Assembly (NCBI GenBank): GCA_965368085.1
Contig: CBDULP010000027.1
Coordinates: forward strand, 1 to 26,298
Direction of reading: 5' to 3'
DNA from: Peptoclostridium sp965368085
Lineage (GTDB): Bacteria > Bacillota > Clostridia > Peptostreptococcales > Peptostreptococcaceae
DNA length: 26,298 nt
Below are positions 1 to 7,982 of the stretch, in pieces (the stretch's first letter is position 1; each line of letters starts with the position of its first letter). Both the position numbers and the translations under genes were made by a program. Below the pieces are notes generated by a model. That model ran no database searches. It saw nothing but the letters and a program-made list of their open reading frames with translations, and was not told the origin of the DNA.

Positions 1-977
1 GATATGTTTTCTATTTCCACAATCTTGCTTCCGAGCCTTGAGTGGGCAACTGATATTTCAACTTTTTCATCATTTATATCCAGTTTTGAATCCTCGAGCT
101 TTTCGAACCTTTGAATCCTGGCCTTTTGCTTTGTGCTTCTGGCTTGCGCGCCCGCCCTTATCCACTCAAGTTCTTTTTTGTAGAGTCTCTCTCTTTTTCT
201 TTCCATTGAGGATTCAAGGATTTTTCTTTCGGCCTTCTTTTGGAGAAACTGCGAATATCCGCCTGGATATGTGTATATATTTCCTCCGTCAAGCTCGACT
301 GTCTTATTTACAACCCTGTCGAGGAAGTATCTGTCGTGGGTTATCATTAAAAGGGCGCCTTTTCTGTTTTTGAGGTATTCTTCAAGCCATGCTATGGTGT
401 CGCTGTCCATGTGGTTTGTGGGCTCGTCGAGTATAAGAAGGTCGCAAGGGTGTATAAGAACAGTTGAAAGGGCCACTCTTTTTTTCTGGCCTCCCGAAAG
501 CGTGCTTAATTTCTGGTCGAAATCCGTTATGCCGAGTTTTGTGAGTATGGTCTTGACCTGGCTTTCGAGCTCCCATGCATCAAGCGAGTCCATGTCGGCA
601 GTGAGTTTCAATAGTTTTTTTTGAAGGTTTTCATCCTCTGGATATTTGCCTATGTCCGAAAGCATTTTTTCGTAGTCTCGTATAAGCTTTATTTCAGGTG
701 AATCACCCCTGCTGAATATGTGTTCAAGCACTGTGCAGTCTTCTTCAAAATCTGGGTTTTGGAAGAGGTATTCGACTCTTACTGCGGAAGGTATGTTTAC
801 GCTCCCGGAGTCGGCAGGGTCTTTTCCTGAAAGGGCTTTTAGAAGACTTGACTTACCTGTGCCATTTACTCCTATGAGCCCTATTTTATCTTCAGATGCA
901 ATAGTCAGGGATATGTCATTGAAAAGGGTTTTCTCTCCGTAGCTTTTAGATAGGTTTTCAGCTGTTAAAACAATCAT
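1..977 (-). CDS. ABC-F ATPase, Uup-like (3' end off the left edge)
   Basis: Translating the minus strand from the ATG at 977-975 gives 325 open codons that run off position 1. The start follows AAAGGACGG at a normal distance. The protein begins MIVLTAENLSKSYGEKTLF and has a first nucleotide-binding domain with Walker A GVNGTGKSS (about residues 36-44), signature LSGGQ (about 163) and Walker B ILDEPTNHMD (about 185). These are followed by a basic helical linker with WIRAGAQARSTKQKARI, the linker motif typical of Uup. The second ATPase domain lies outside the window. ABC-F proteins have no membrane segments and act on the ribosome (translation factors or antibiotic-resistance factors); Uup-type members are linked to ribosome function and transposon excision. 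The family call is firm. The exact role is not, because the C-terminal half is missing. Confidence 0.93.
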   Translation of the reverse strand, partial: MIVLTAENLSKSYGEKTLFNDISLTIASEDKIGLIGVNGTGKSSLLKALSGKDPADSGSVNIPSAVRVEYLFQNPDFEEDCTVLEHIFSRGDSPEIKLIRDYEKMLSDIGKYPEDENLQKKLLKLTADMDSLDAWELESQVKTILTKLGITDFDQKLSTLSGGQKKRVALSTVLIHPCDLLILDEPTNHMDSDTIAWLEEYLKNRKGALLMITHDRYFLDRVVNKTVELDGGNIYTYPGGYSQFLQKKAERKILESSMERKRERLYKKELEWIRAGAQARSTKQKARIQRFEKLEDSKLDINDEKVEISVAHSRLGSKIVEIENI

Positions 978-1087
978 TTTATTACCGTCCTTTACATTAA
1001 CTATATGAAAGCAGTATTTGCAGTGGAAGTTAAAATTCACTTGGCCGCTTGAAATACAGGCTTTTTAAGCAATATTTGTAGAATTAT

Positions 1088-1096
1088 ATTGTACCA
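1088..1096 (-). promoter_or_regulatory. Candidate extended -10 promoter for the ABC-F gene
   Basis: On the minus strand the sequence TGG-TACAAT fits an extended -10 element. The hexamer 17 nt upstream (GTGTAA) is a poor -35, which extended -10 promoters tolerate. It would give a leader of about 100 nt before the ATG at 977. Nothing else strong was seen in the 978-1278 gap. On the plus strand a TGC-TAAAAT extended -10 at 1207-1215 is a weak candidate for the gene starting at 1279. Confidence 0.35.
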
Positions 1097-1278
1097 CAAA
1101 TGACTGGAATTTACACTTTAACCAGTTTCCAATGTGAGGTTTTGGTGCAGAGGGCATTAAAAAAGCCGGAAAAAGGAATGGTTTTATTTTAATATAACTA
1201 GAGATATGCTAAAATTATTGTTAATGATAAGAAAAAAATTATGGATAATTGTTTAAAATAGAATGCGGAGGAATCAAA

Positions 1279-1719
1279 ATGACTAAAATAGACAAGGTTA
1301 AAGAGGCAATTGAAATATTTGACGGAGGTTTTAACTGCTGCCAGGCTGTGTTTGTGCCTTTTGCACAGGAACTCGGGTTAGACAGGGAGACTGCTCTTAA
1401 GATTTCCAGCGGATTCGGAGGCGGCATGAGAAACGCGGAAATCTGTGGAGCAGTAAGCGGAGCGGTTATGGCACTCGGACTCAAGTATGGACATTTTAAG
1501 GAAGATGATTCGGATTCAAAAGAAAAAATGGGGCAGATGGTAAAGGACTTTAGCGCCTCATTCAAGGAAAAGTACGGATCTATAATTTGCAGGGAACTTC
1601 TTGGGTGCGATACGACCACTGAAGAGGGCAAGGAATATGCGGCTGAAAACGACCTCAGAGATACTGTCTGCACAGGTCTTATAAAATACGCAGTGGAGCT
1701 TTTGGAAAGTATGCTGTAA
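1279..1719 (+). CDS. C_GCAxxG_C_C family cysteine-rich putative redox protein
   Basis: The start is the ATG at 1279, preceded by GCGGAGGAATCAAA; an in-frame extension to 1249 lacks a ribosome binding site. The product is 146 residues, soluble, with no signal peptide or membrane segment. It carries the family's spaced cysteines: FNCCQAVF near residues 18-25, GGGMRNAEICGAVSGAVMALG around 47-67 (the C-GAxxG core), ICRELLGC around 103-110, and a last Cys in DTVCTGL near 131. The family (TIGR01909/PF09719) is described as putative redox-active; its substrate is not established. The same-strand neighbour is a GGDEF gene 103 nt downstream with its own promoter, so this is probably a single-gene unit. 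The family call is strong and the biochemical role unknown. Confidence 0.88.
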   Translation: MTKIDKVKEAIEIFDGGFNCCQAVFVPFAQELGLDRETALKISSGFGGGMRNAEICGAVSGAVMALGLKYGHFKEDDSDSKEKMGQMVKDFSASFKEKYGSIICRELLGCDTTTEEGKEYAAENDLRDTVCTGLIKYAVELLESML

Positions 1720-1747
1720 AAAATAATTCGCATTGAAACCACTAAGT

Positions 1748-1777
1748 TCGACAAACATACAAGGTGTATAGTATAAT
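1748..1777 (+). promoter_or_regulatory. Sigma-A promoter of the GGDEF gene with a dyad in its spacer
   Basis: TCGACA at 1748-1753 (5 of 6 to TTGACA) is followed after 18 nt by a perfect TATAAT at 1772-1777. The spacer contains the inverted repeat ATACA-AGG-TGTAT (1757-1769), which could be a repressor site. The start codon is at 1823, giving a leader of about 40 nt. Confidence 0.65.
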
Positions 1778-1822
1778 TAAATTTAAATAATATTTTGTTT
1801 TGTTAAAGAGAGGCTGCATTTT

Positions 1823-2923
1823 ATGGGATTTGAAAAAATTTTTAAAAATACATCGGAAATAAATGATCCATATGAATTGAAGCAGATAATATGTGAGCTG
1901 GAATCGCAAATTTTTGACCTTCGATATAAGATGGAGGAGGAGCACGGGCAATACTGGGTGCTGGAGCAGATACTTCAGTATACAGGCGAGCTTACGACGT
2001 TGGAAAACCTGTTCGAGTCGCTTACAGACATATTGATGGGCGTGTTTGGAGTTAATTCATGCAAGATTTACATAGAAGCTGAAGACATAATGAAGTGCTT
2101 TTCAAGGGAAATCTCAAAAGGCGGGGGGTTTCGCTCTACGGTCGAGCCAGGCGTGGAAATGATAAATGTCAAAAAGTCTATGAGTGTTCCACGGGATGAG
2201 ATAGAGGGATTTGCAAATATTTTATCTGGAGATGATCCGGCTTCGCTGCTTATAACACCGCTTTTCAATTTCAAGGAAAACAGCCAGATCGGATTTATTG
2301 CAATGGAGCACAGTATGGAAGATTACTTTACTGAAAAGTCGGTTGGATTTTTCAATACTGTTGCAATTCAGATTTCAGTGGTTGCCGAAAACGCCATACT
2401 TTATGAGGAGATAATGGACGTTGCAAAAAAAGACACTCTGACAAAGTGCTATAATAGGAAATATTATGATGATACCCTTAAAAAGCTCAGTTCAAAGATA
2501 TACTCAATGGCAGTGTATGACTTAGACAACTTTAAATATGTCAACGATTACCATGGGCATAAAAAAGGGGACGAGGTCCTTGTAAAGATAGCTCAAATGG
2601 CGCTTGATTCGGTAAAGCCCTATGGAGGAAATGTAATAAGGTATGGGGGAGACGAATTCATAATAATTCTACATGAAGACATTAATGTCATGGAAAAAGT
2701 AATGGAAGGCATTAGAGGTGAGGTGGAAAGACATTTCAAGTCAGTATGTCTTCCCATAACAATAACTTCAGGAATAGCTTCATACCCATTTACAACGGAT
2801 AATGAAAAAGACCTCTTTTTCCACGCAGACATGGCACTTATAGAGGGCAAAAAGATTCAAAAAAACAAGGTTTATATCGCTAAAAGACAGTGTAAATCAG
2901 AAGATTCGGCACTTTGTGAATAA
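1823..2923 (+). CDS. GAF-GGDEF diguanylate cyclase
   Basis: This 366-residue protein probably makes cyclic di-GMP from two GTP in the cytoplasm. An N-terminal helical segment (about residues 15-45) precedes a GAF-like sensor domain (about 50-190). A GGDEF domain fills 200-355, with DTLTKCYNRKYYDD at 204-217, the metal-binding VYDLDNF at 231-237 and an intact active-site loop RYGGDEF at 273-279. The RxxD inhibitory site expected five residues before GGDEF is absent (PYGG is found there), so product feedback through the classical I-site is unlikely. The C-terminal MALIEGKKIQKNKVY is a slightly divergent form of the usual MALYxAKxxGKNRV. There are no membrane segments, so it should sense a soluble cue. 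The start ATG follows GAGAGG at about 9 nt. Confidence 0.93.
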   Translation: MGFEKIFKNTSEINDPYELKQIICELESQIFDLRYKMEEEHGQYWVLEQILQYTGELTTLENLFESLTDILMGVFGVNSCKIYIEAEDIMKCFSREISKGGGFRSTVEPGVEMINVKKSMSVPRDEIEGFANILSGDDPASLLITPLFNFKENSQIGFIAMEHSMEDYFTEKSVGFFNTVAIQISVVAENAILYEEIMDVAKKDTLTKCYNRKYYDDTLKKLSSKIYSMAVYDLDNFKYVNDYHGHKKGDEVLVKIAQMALDSVKPYGGNVIRYGGDEFIIILHEDINVMEKVMEGIRGEVERHFKSVCLPITITSGIASYPFTTDNEKDLFFHADMALIEGKKIQKNKVYIAKRQCKSEDSALCE

Positions 2924-2997
2924 GCCTGCTGAATCTTGTGTGATTCGCAGTGGCATGCATGTGCACTTAAGCTGAAAATTTCAAAGGAACACTAAAT

Positions 2998-3037
2998 AGA
3001 GCCAAGACATGGATGCTATTCCGAGTCTTGGCTCTTT
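2998..3037. terminator. Intrinsic terminator between convergent genes
   Basis: AGAGCCAAGAC (2998-3008) pairs perfectly with GTCTTGGCTCT (3025-3035), and the stem can extend inside through TGG/CCG. A short T run follows on the plus strand. It lies between the convergent GGDEF and ABC-F genes and probably serves both, though the T tracts are weak on either side. Confidence 0.75.
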
Positions 3038-3083
3038 GGGTTTGAATTGAGTTTATGGTATTTTGCTTATGTCAATATAATAT

Positions 3084-4640
3084 TTATACTATCTTAGTAG
3101 TCCAAGCCTCGCAGTTCCAAACATCTGTGACTACGTCTCTGTAAAATTCAGGTTCGTGGCATATCAAAAGCACGCTTCCCTTGTATTCCTTTAGCGCCCT
3201 TTTCAGCTCGTCTTTTGCGTCAGCGTCGAGATGGTTTGTAGGCTCGTCAAGCACAAGCACATTAGTTTCGCTGTTTATAAGCTTGCAAAGTCTTACCTTG
3301 GCCTGCTCGCCACCGCTCAGGACAAGAACTTTGCTTTCTATATGTTTTGTTGTAAGTCCGCATTTTGCAAGAGCCGCCCTTATCTCATACTGCGTAAAGC
3401 CTGGGAATTCCTGCCAAACCTCTTCTATGCATGTATTGTAGTTGGCTCCTTTTATTTCCTGTTCGAAATATCCTATGTTAAGGTAGTCGCCAAGTTCGAC
3501 TTCTCCGGATATGGGTTTTATATTTCCGAGTATGCTGTTTATGAGTGTGGTCTTTCCAAGGCCGTTTGCACCCATTATTGCTATTTTCTGGCCTCTTTCC
3601 ATCCTCAGGTTGAGAGGCTTCGAAAGGGGCTCGTCGTATCCTATTACAAGATCTTTAGTCTCGAATATAAGCTTTCCTGAAGTTCTTGCAGGCTTGAAGT
3701 TGAATTCAGGCTTAGGTTTTTCCCTTGCAAGCTCTATCCTGTCTATCTTGTCGAGCTTTTTCTTTCTTGACATTGCCATATTCCTTGTTGAAACCCTGGC
3801 CTTGTTTCTTGCTATGAAGTCCTCGAGGCCTGCGATTTCTTGCTGCTGCTTCTTGTAAGCAGATTCAAGTTGCTGCTTTTTAGCCTCATACACCTGCATG
3901 AACTCGTCGTAGCTTCCGACGTATCTGTTGAGTTCCTGGTTTTCCATATGGTATATGAGGTTTATAACGCTGTTTAGGAAAGGCAAATCGTGTGATATCA
4001 GTATAAATGCGTTTTCGTAGTTTTGAAGATATATTTTGAGCCACTCTATGTGTTGCTCGTCGAGGTAGTTTGTAGGCTCGTCGAGCAGGAGTATGTCAGG
4101 CTTTTCAAGAAGGAGCTTCGCAAGAAGTATTTTTGTCCTCTGACCTCCGCTAAGATCCGACACGTCCTTGTCAAGCCCGACTTCTGAAAGCCCAAGACCC
4201 TTTGCAACCTCTTCGACTTTTGCATCTATTATATAAAAGTCGTTTAGAGTGAGTATGTCTTGTATAGTGCCCATGTCGTCCATTAGGCCTTCCAGCTCTT
4301 CAGGAGAGGCTGTCGCCATTTTGTCGCATATTTCGTTCATCTCGTTTTCAAGATCGAAAAGGTATTTGAAAGCTCCCTTTAAGGCGTCCCTTATGCTCAT
4401 TCCGCTTTCGAGGGCTGTGTGCTGGTCCATATAGCCGACCCTTACACGTTTTGACCATTGAATATTACCTTCATCAGGCTCTATTTTTCCAGTTATTATG
4501 TTCATGAATGTGGATTTTCCTTCGCCATTCGCTCCTATAAGGCCTATGTGTTCGCCTTTCAGCAGCCTGAATGATACGTCGTTGAATATGGCTCTGTCCC
4601 CAAAGCCATGGCTTAGATTTTTTACAGTTAAAATGCTCAT
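3084..4640 (-). CDS. ABC-F family ATPase (YkpA/YbiT-like)
   Basis: A complete 518-residue twin-ATPase protein without membrane segments. Domain 1 has Walker A GANGEGKST (36-44), signature LSGGQ (163-167) and Walker B LLLDEPTNYLD (184-194). A long helical linker (about 245-310, with RVSTRNMAMSRKKKLDKID) joins domain 2, which has Walker A GANGLGKTT (357-365), LSGGE (441-445) and VLDEPTNHLD (463-472). The length and the MSILTVKNLS start match the YkpA/YbiT group of ABC-F translation factors, which act on ribosomes; no substrate transport is expected. The start at 4640 follows GAAAGGAAGC. It is the second ABC-F gene within 4.6 kb and is clearly different in sequence from the first. A role in antibiotic protection cannot be decided from sequence. 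Confidence 0.93.
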   Translation of the reverse strand: MSILTVKNLSHGFGDRAIFNDVSFRLLKGEHIGLIGANGEGKSTFMNIITGKIEPDEGNIQWSKRVRVGYMDQHTALESGMSIRDALKGAFKYLFDLENEMNEICDKMATASPEELEGLMDDMGTIQDILTLNDFYIIDAKVEEVAKGLGLSEVGLDKDVSDLSGGQRTKILLAKLLLEKPDILLLDEPTNYLDEQHIEWLKIYLQNYENAFILISHDLPFLNSVINLIYHMENQELNRYVGSYDEFMQVYEAKKQQLESAYKKQQQEIAGLEDFIARNKARVSTRNMAMSRKKKLDKIDRIELAREKPKPEFNFKPARTSGKLIFETKDLVIGYDEPLSKPLNLRMERGQKIAIMGANGLGKTTLINSILGNIKPISGEVELGDYLNIGYFEQEIKGANYNTCIEEVWQEFPGFTQYEIRAALAKCGLTTKHIESKVLVLSGGEQAKVRLCKLINSETNVLVLDEPTNHLDADAKDELKRALKEYKGSVLLICHEPEFYRDVVTDVWNCEAWTTKIV

Positions 4641-4974
4641 CTACAGCTTCCTTTCAGTAATGTTTATTATAAGCGCTAGTGCAAGTTGGCTTTGGCGGCC
4701 AACCGTCACTTTGCTTTTCGTCAATATCAAATGCATACACAATAAATTATATTATAATTCGGCAGCATTTAAAAGGAAAACAGCCATAAATATATTTTTA
4801 AAAAAATTTTTGAAACATTTTGAAATTTGTCCAAATTAAGTCTTAACATTAGCTTAAATGCATGGACATATTGAAAAAAGTGCGCTGTAATATGGATAAG
4901 GTGTTTTTCTAATGTGATTATGGATATAAATAACAAGTAAGGCACATGACATTTATTGCACGGGAGGAAATTAT
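4641..4974. other. Divergent intergenic region, ABC-F and flavodoxin genes
   Basis: This 334-nt gap must hold promoters for both neighbours. For the minus gene, a perfect TATAAT lies at 4671-4666 and the dyad GTTGGC-N7-GCCAAC (4685-4703) covers its -35 region, which lacks a recognisable hexamer. For the plus gene, TTGAAA (4871-4876) followed after 17 nt by GGATAA (4894-4899) is a modest candidate. The rest is AT-rich. I found no RNA gene or open reading frame with a ribosome binding site. Confidence 0.4.
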
Positions 4975-5484
4975 ATGAAAAAACTTGTGGTGTATTATTC
5001 ATTAAGCGAGAGTACTAAGTATATAGCAAATAGCATAGCAGAGGCAACCGGTGCAGATGTAATGAGGATAAGACCCAAAAACGACATAAAAAGAGAGGGC
5101 ATTATGAAATACATACAAGGGGGAAGGCAGGTTTTAAGAGGATATGAGCCAGAAATTGAAGACTGCGAAAAAGACATTTCGGAATACGATATGATATTTG
5201 TTGGAACTCCCGTATGGGCTTCGAGTTGTGCTCCTGCCATAAAGACATTTTTAAAACACGCTAAATTTGCGGATTCTAAAGAAATCAAAATAGCTTTCTT
5301 TGCATGCTGTGGCATGAACGCGGGCAATGCATTTGAAGAAATGAAAAATGCATTGGGTGATGAGAATGTGGAATTCATAGGCGAAAAAAGCTTCAGGGAG
5401 CCAGTAAAGGGAGATGTTAAAAAGGCCAGGGAGGCTATGGACTGGGCGATAGGGATTGCAAACAAGATGGGAGTATACATATAG
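4975..5484 (+). CDS. Flavodoxin-like protein
   Basis: A 169-residue cytoplasmic protein with a flavodoxin fold. The N-terminal strand MKKLVVYYSLSESTKYIA (1-18) matches the FMN phosphate-binding loop, although the usual TxTGxT is degenerate (SLSEST). VGTPVWASSCAPAIKTFL (around 77-94) corresponds to the second FMN loop seen in the Flavodoxin_4 group, and FFACCGMNAGNAFEEM around 106-121 to the next strand and helix. Such proteins carry electrons or act as FMN-dependent reductases; partners cannot be inferred from the neighbours. The start follows a strong GGGAGGAAATTAT. The next gene is 106 nt away, so co-transcription is possible but unproven. Confidence 0.85.
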   Translation: MKKLVVYYSLSESTKYIANSIAEATGADVMRIRPKNDIKREGIMKYIQGGRQVLRGYEPEIEDCEKDISEYDMIFVGTPVWASSCAPAIKTFLKHAKFADSKEIKIAFFACCGMNAGNAFEEMKNALGDENVEFIGEKSFREPVKGDVKKAREAMDWAIGIANKMGVYI

Positions 5485-5590
5485 ACACTAGTGATTTTTC
5501 GATGGGTTATCCGCTGGAATTTTGATACATAAGCATTATATGCAGGTATAAAATGACTTGCAAGTTATCAATAGAGGGAGGAAGCTGCTT

Positions 5591-6022
5591 ATGAGAAAAA
5601 GAAAAAATGTGAAGTTTTACATATTTTATGGATTGATTGTTGCCGCATACATAATTGCATCGGGAATTTGGACTGGCGCTCCGACTGAAATGCCACCTGA
5701 AGATCCGGGTGCAGCTGTTACAAATGTTTCTTATATGATTTGGGTTGTTGGTTTTGGAGCTTTGATAGGACTTATAGGGTTGTTCGAGCAGAAAAAATAC
5801 ACTGGATACTGGATGTTCGAGTGGAGCAAATTCTCGATATTCATTTTCACTGGAATACTTGTTTCAGCTATGCATTTCATATCGCTTTCAACGCCGCAAC
5901 TTATAAAGCCGTATATGGACCCGGCTGCACCATATTTAAAAAACAACATAATACTCGTGTGTGGCATGTTTTTAATTGGCTGGGCACTGCCCTCCAGCAT
6001 ATACAAGGAGAGGCTGAGGTAG
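5591..6022 (+). CDS. Unknown four-helix membrane protein
   Basis: The start is the ATG at 5591 after GAGGGAGGAAGCTGCTT; an upstream in-frame TTG at 5558 has no ribosome binding site. The product is 143 residues and I do not recognise the family. Four hydrophobic segments are visible: about 8-26 (FYIFYGLIVAAYIIASGIW), 46-64 (VSYMIWVVGFGALIGLIGL), 78-96 and 118-136. A proline-rich loop APTEMPPEDPG lies between the first two. The N-terminus is strongly basic (MRKRKNVK), suggesting a cytoplasmic N-terminus. It sits between a flavodoxin gene and a membrane-anchored phosphoesterase on the same strand; no function is implied by that. Confidence 0.7.
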   Translation: MRKRKNVKFYIFYGLIVAAYIIASGIWTGAPTEMPPEDPGAAVTNVSYMIWVVGFGALIGLIGLFEQKKYTGYWMFEWSKFSIFIFTGILVSAMHFISLSTPQLIKPYMDPAAPYLKNNIILVCGMFLIGWALPSSIYKERLR

Positions 6023-6109
6023 ATAAATATATGACATAAAAAAGTGCGTTAATTGAATGTATGAATATATCGGGATAATAATCAGGGACTATGGCAGAGG
6101 TGAATATTC

Positions 6110-6916
6110 ATGTTCAATAAAATAATGGCTTATTTAATTGCGTTTATTGTGATTGTTGCGGCAGATGTAGTCTTTGATGTGAATTTTCCAAAACTAAACA
6201 GAGTTGATATGGAAAGCTCTAGGATTCCAAAGGGAAAGACGCTGAAAATACTCCAGATAACGGACATGCATTCGAGCAAAAATACGGACTTCATAATTAA
6301 AAGGCTCAAAGAGGAAAAACCCGATATTGTAGCGCTTACTGGGGATATAATAGACAGGAAAAGCGGGGATATAGAGCACGTTTATGAATTTGTGAAAAAG
6401 CTTGCAGTCGGGGGAAAGCCTGTATTTTATGTGAGTGGAAACCATGAATGGGAAAATCCACATAATCCTGACTTTGCCCGTAACATAGAAAACTTAGGGG
6501 TTATAGTACTTGACAATGACAAAAGAGTTATTGACATTGACGGATTTACTGTGAACATAGGCGGAATAGATGATTTTCAAACAAGGCACAGTGACCTTGA
6601 AGCGGCTGTATCGGATATAGACAGGTCGAAATACTCGCTTTTGCTCTCTCATGCTCCTGACATAGTAGCGTATGAAGAGAATATGGGATGCGATCTCATG
6701 ATTTCAGGCCATACCCACGGAGGACAGGTGAGGCTTCCCATAGTTGGAGGAGTGGTAGCACCGGGTCAGGGGCTTTTCCCAAAATACCTGAAGGGACTGT
6801 ATGAAGTGGGCGGTGGAACTGTGCTGTATATAGACAGCGGGTATGGGACAAGTACTCTTCCACTGAGAATGCTTAACAGAAGCCAGATAAGCATTATAGA
6901 GGTCAGAGGAAATTAA
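6110..6916 (+). CDS. Membrane-anchored metallophosphoesterase (YkuE/YaeI-like)
   Basis: A 268-residue calcineurin-like phosphoesterase with one N-terminal membrane segment (about 5-22). All metal-binding motifs of the family are present: D52-M-H54, GD at 78-79 in ALTGDIID, GNHE at 110-113, H181 in LLSHAPD and GHTHGGQV at 200-207. YkuE/YaeI-type members of this family are exported or membrane-bound phosphodiesterases or phosphatases acting on phospholipid head groups such as UDP-diacylglucosamine or lipid A precursors. The exact substrate here is unknown, and in a Gram-positive it would be a lipid or cell-wall phosphate ester. The start follows AGAGGTG. The upstream gene ends 87 nt before, and a possible operon with it is weak. 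Confidence 0.9.
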   Translation: MFNKIMAYLIAFIVIVAADVVFDVNFPKLNRVDMESSRIPKGKTLKILQITDMHSSKNTDFIIKRLKEEKPDIVALTGDIIDRKSGDIEHVYEFVKKLAVGGKPVFYVSGNHEWENPHNPDFARNIENLGVIVLDNDKRVIDIDGFTVNIGGIDDFQTRHSDLEAAVSDIDRSKYSLLLSHAPDIVAYEENMGCDLMISGHTHGGQVRLPIVGGVVAPGQGLFPKYLKGLYEVGGGTVLYIDSGYGTSTLPLRMLNRSQISIIEVRGN

Positions 6917-6996
6917 ATAGCTGTTTACAATCTGGCTGGGTATTTATTATACAAAACAGACATATCATATATAAAAAAGTTTGCTGGGGGTATGTT

Positions 6997-7779
6997 ATGC
7001 CATATTTTGAATACAATGACAAAAAAATTTTTTACGTGGATGAGGGCCGGGGGGACGTGATACTGCTTCTTCCGGGAAATACAGCAACATCGGCGGTCCA
7101 CGGATCTGAAATAGAGTATTTTTCAAGGAACTTCAGGATTATATGCCCGGACTATCTGGGATATGGAAATTCAGACAGGGTGGACAGCCTTCCTGCGAAC
7201 TCATGGTGGGAAAATGCACTAATGTGCAAGCAGCTCATGAATAGCATAGAGGTTAAAAACTATACGGTTGTTGGAACCAGCGGGGGTGGGGTGACGGCAC
7301 TTGATTTGGCTATAATTGACCCGGAAGGTGTTAACTGCGTCATAGCCGACAGCATAGTGGGGGAGTATATAGACAAGGATCAGATTGAAGCTGAGATAGA
7401 CTCCAGGAACAATGCTGAAAAGGAACTCAAGTTCTTTTGGAGTTTTGCCAATGGGGAGGATTGGCAGTTTGTTGTGGACATGGACTCTAAAATGCTTCTT
7501 GAAACTGCAAAAATGAAAGGAAGTATTTTCAACGGCAGACTTGGGGAGATAAAGTGTTGTGTGCTAATAACGGGAAGTTTTAGGGACCGGCTTATAGAAA
7601 ACATTGCCGACAGGATATGCGAAATGGCAAAAAAAATTGAGAACTGCAAAGTGGTGATGTTTTCACGGGGAGGACATCCTCTTATGTGGACTAGAAAAGA
7701 AGACTTCAGAAGGGAGACCATGAACTTCATTCTGTCATGCAGGGCGCTAAAGGCTGAAAGGTTCAAATTAAAGACGTAG
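6997..7779 (+). CDS. Alpha/beta hydrolase
   Basis: A 260-residue soluble serine hydrolase. The nucleophile elbow is GTSGG at 93-97 (Ser95). The likely acid is Asp197 in ITGSFRDRLI and the likely catalytic His is His227 in SRGGHPLMW. The oxyanion loop is LLPGNTAT (24-31) after the strand DVILLLPG, and PDYLGYGNSDR (51-61) is the typical strand-loop. There is no signal peptide. The fold places it among small-molecule esterases, C-C hydrolases or haloperoxidase-like enzymes; the substrate cannot be told. The start ATG follows GGGGG a few bases upstream (CTGGGGGTATGTT). It is followed by a 28-codon open frame and then a strong terminator at 7922, so it ends its transcription unit. Confidence 0.85.
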   Translation: MPYFEYNDKKIFYVDEGRGDVILLLPGNTATSAVHGSEIEYFSRNFRIICPDYLGYGNSDRVDSLPANSWWENALMCKQLMNSIEVKNYTVVGTSGGGVTALDLAIIDPEGVNCVIADSIVGEYIDKDQIEAEIDSRNNAEKELKFFWSFANGEDWQFVVDMDSKMLLETAKMKGSIFNGRLGEIKCCVLITGSFRDRLIENIADRICEMAKKIENCKVVMFSRGGHPLMWTRKEDFRRETMNFILSCRALKAERFKLKT

Positions 7780-7813
7780 ACGGGATGTTTAATTACTGTG
7801 AGCAGGGGTTTTG

Positions 7814-7900
7814 ATGCCGGGTGTAAAGATAGTCGAAGTGAAGCCTCCAAGGGTCATATTAATATATCCACATTTTAGGGCGGAAAGCCCGGCTTTATGA
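7814..7900 (+). CDS. Possible 28-residue small ORF or gene remnant
   Basis: An ATG at 7814 preceded by CAGGGGTTTTG opens 28 codons ending in TGA at 7898-7900, just before the terminator at 7922. The peptide contains RVILIYPHFRAESPA. That resembles the first strand and loop of cobalamin-binding radical SAM proteins, in which a VLLIxPxxR-type segment opens the B12-binding domain. It could be a truncated 5' remnant, a short peptide gene co-transcribed with the hydrolase, or chance. The palindrome AAAGCC-C-GGCTTT (7884-7896) overlaps its end. Confidence 0.25.
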   Translation: MPGVKIVEVKPPRVILIYPHFRAESPAL

Positions 7901-7921
7901 GTATACAGAATTGAATGCAAA

Positions 7922-7956
7922 GACCGCGGGAAAAGATATTTCCGCGGTCCTTTTTT
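7922..7956 (+). terminator. Rho-independent terminator
   Basis: GACCGCGG (7922-7929) and CCGCGGTC (7942-7949) form a GC-rich stem that extends through AAA/TTT with one bulged G. It is followed by a six-T tract at 7951-7956. It ends the plus-strand unit and faces the convergent por operon, for which the opposite-strand T run is weak. Confidence 0.88.
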
Positions 7957-7982
7957 ATATTAAAGAGTAGATGATAAAATTT

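Noticed and set aside
1239..1754. 171-codon open frame antisense to the cysteine-rich protein gene
   Set aside because: It mirrors a real gene with strong family motifs, has no ribosome binding site and gives a low-complexity Ser/Pro/Leu product.
2951..2966. Sigma-54-like TGGCATG...TGCA after the GGDEF gene
   Set aside because: The GG to GC distance is one base short of the required spacing, and no gene starts downstream on that strand.
4995..5480. 161-codon frame antisense to the flavodoxin-like gene
   Set aside because: It is a shadow of a gene with clear FMN-loop motifs and has no ribosome binding site.
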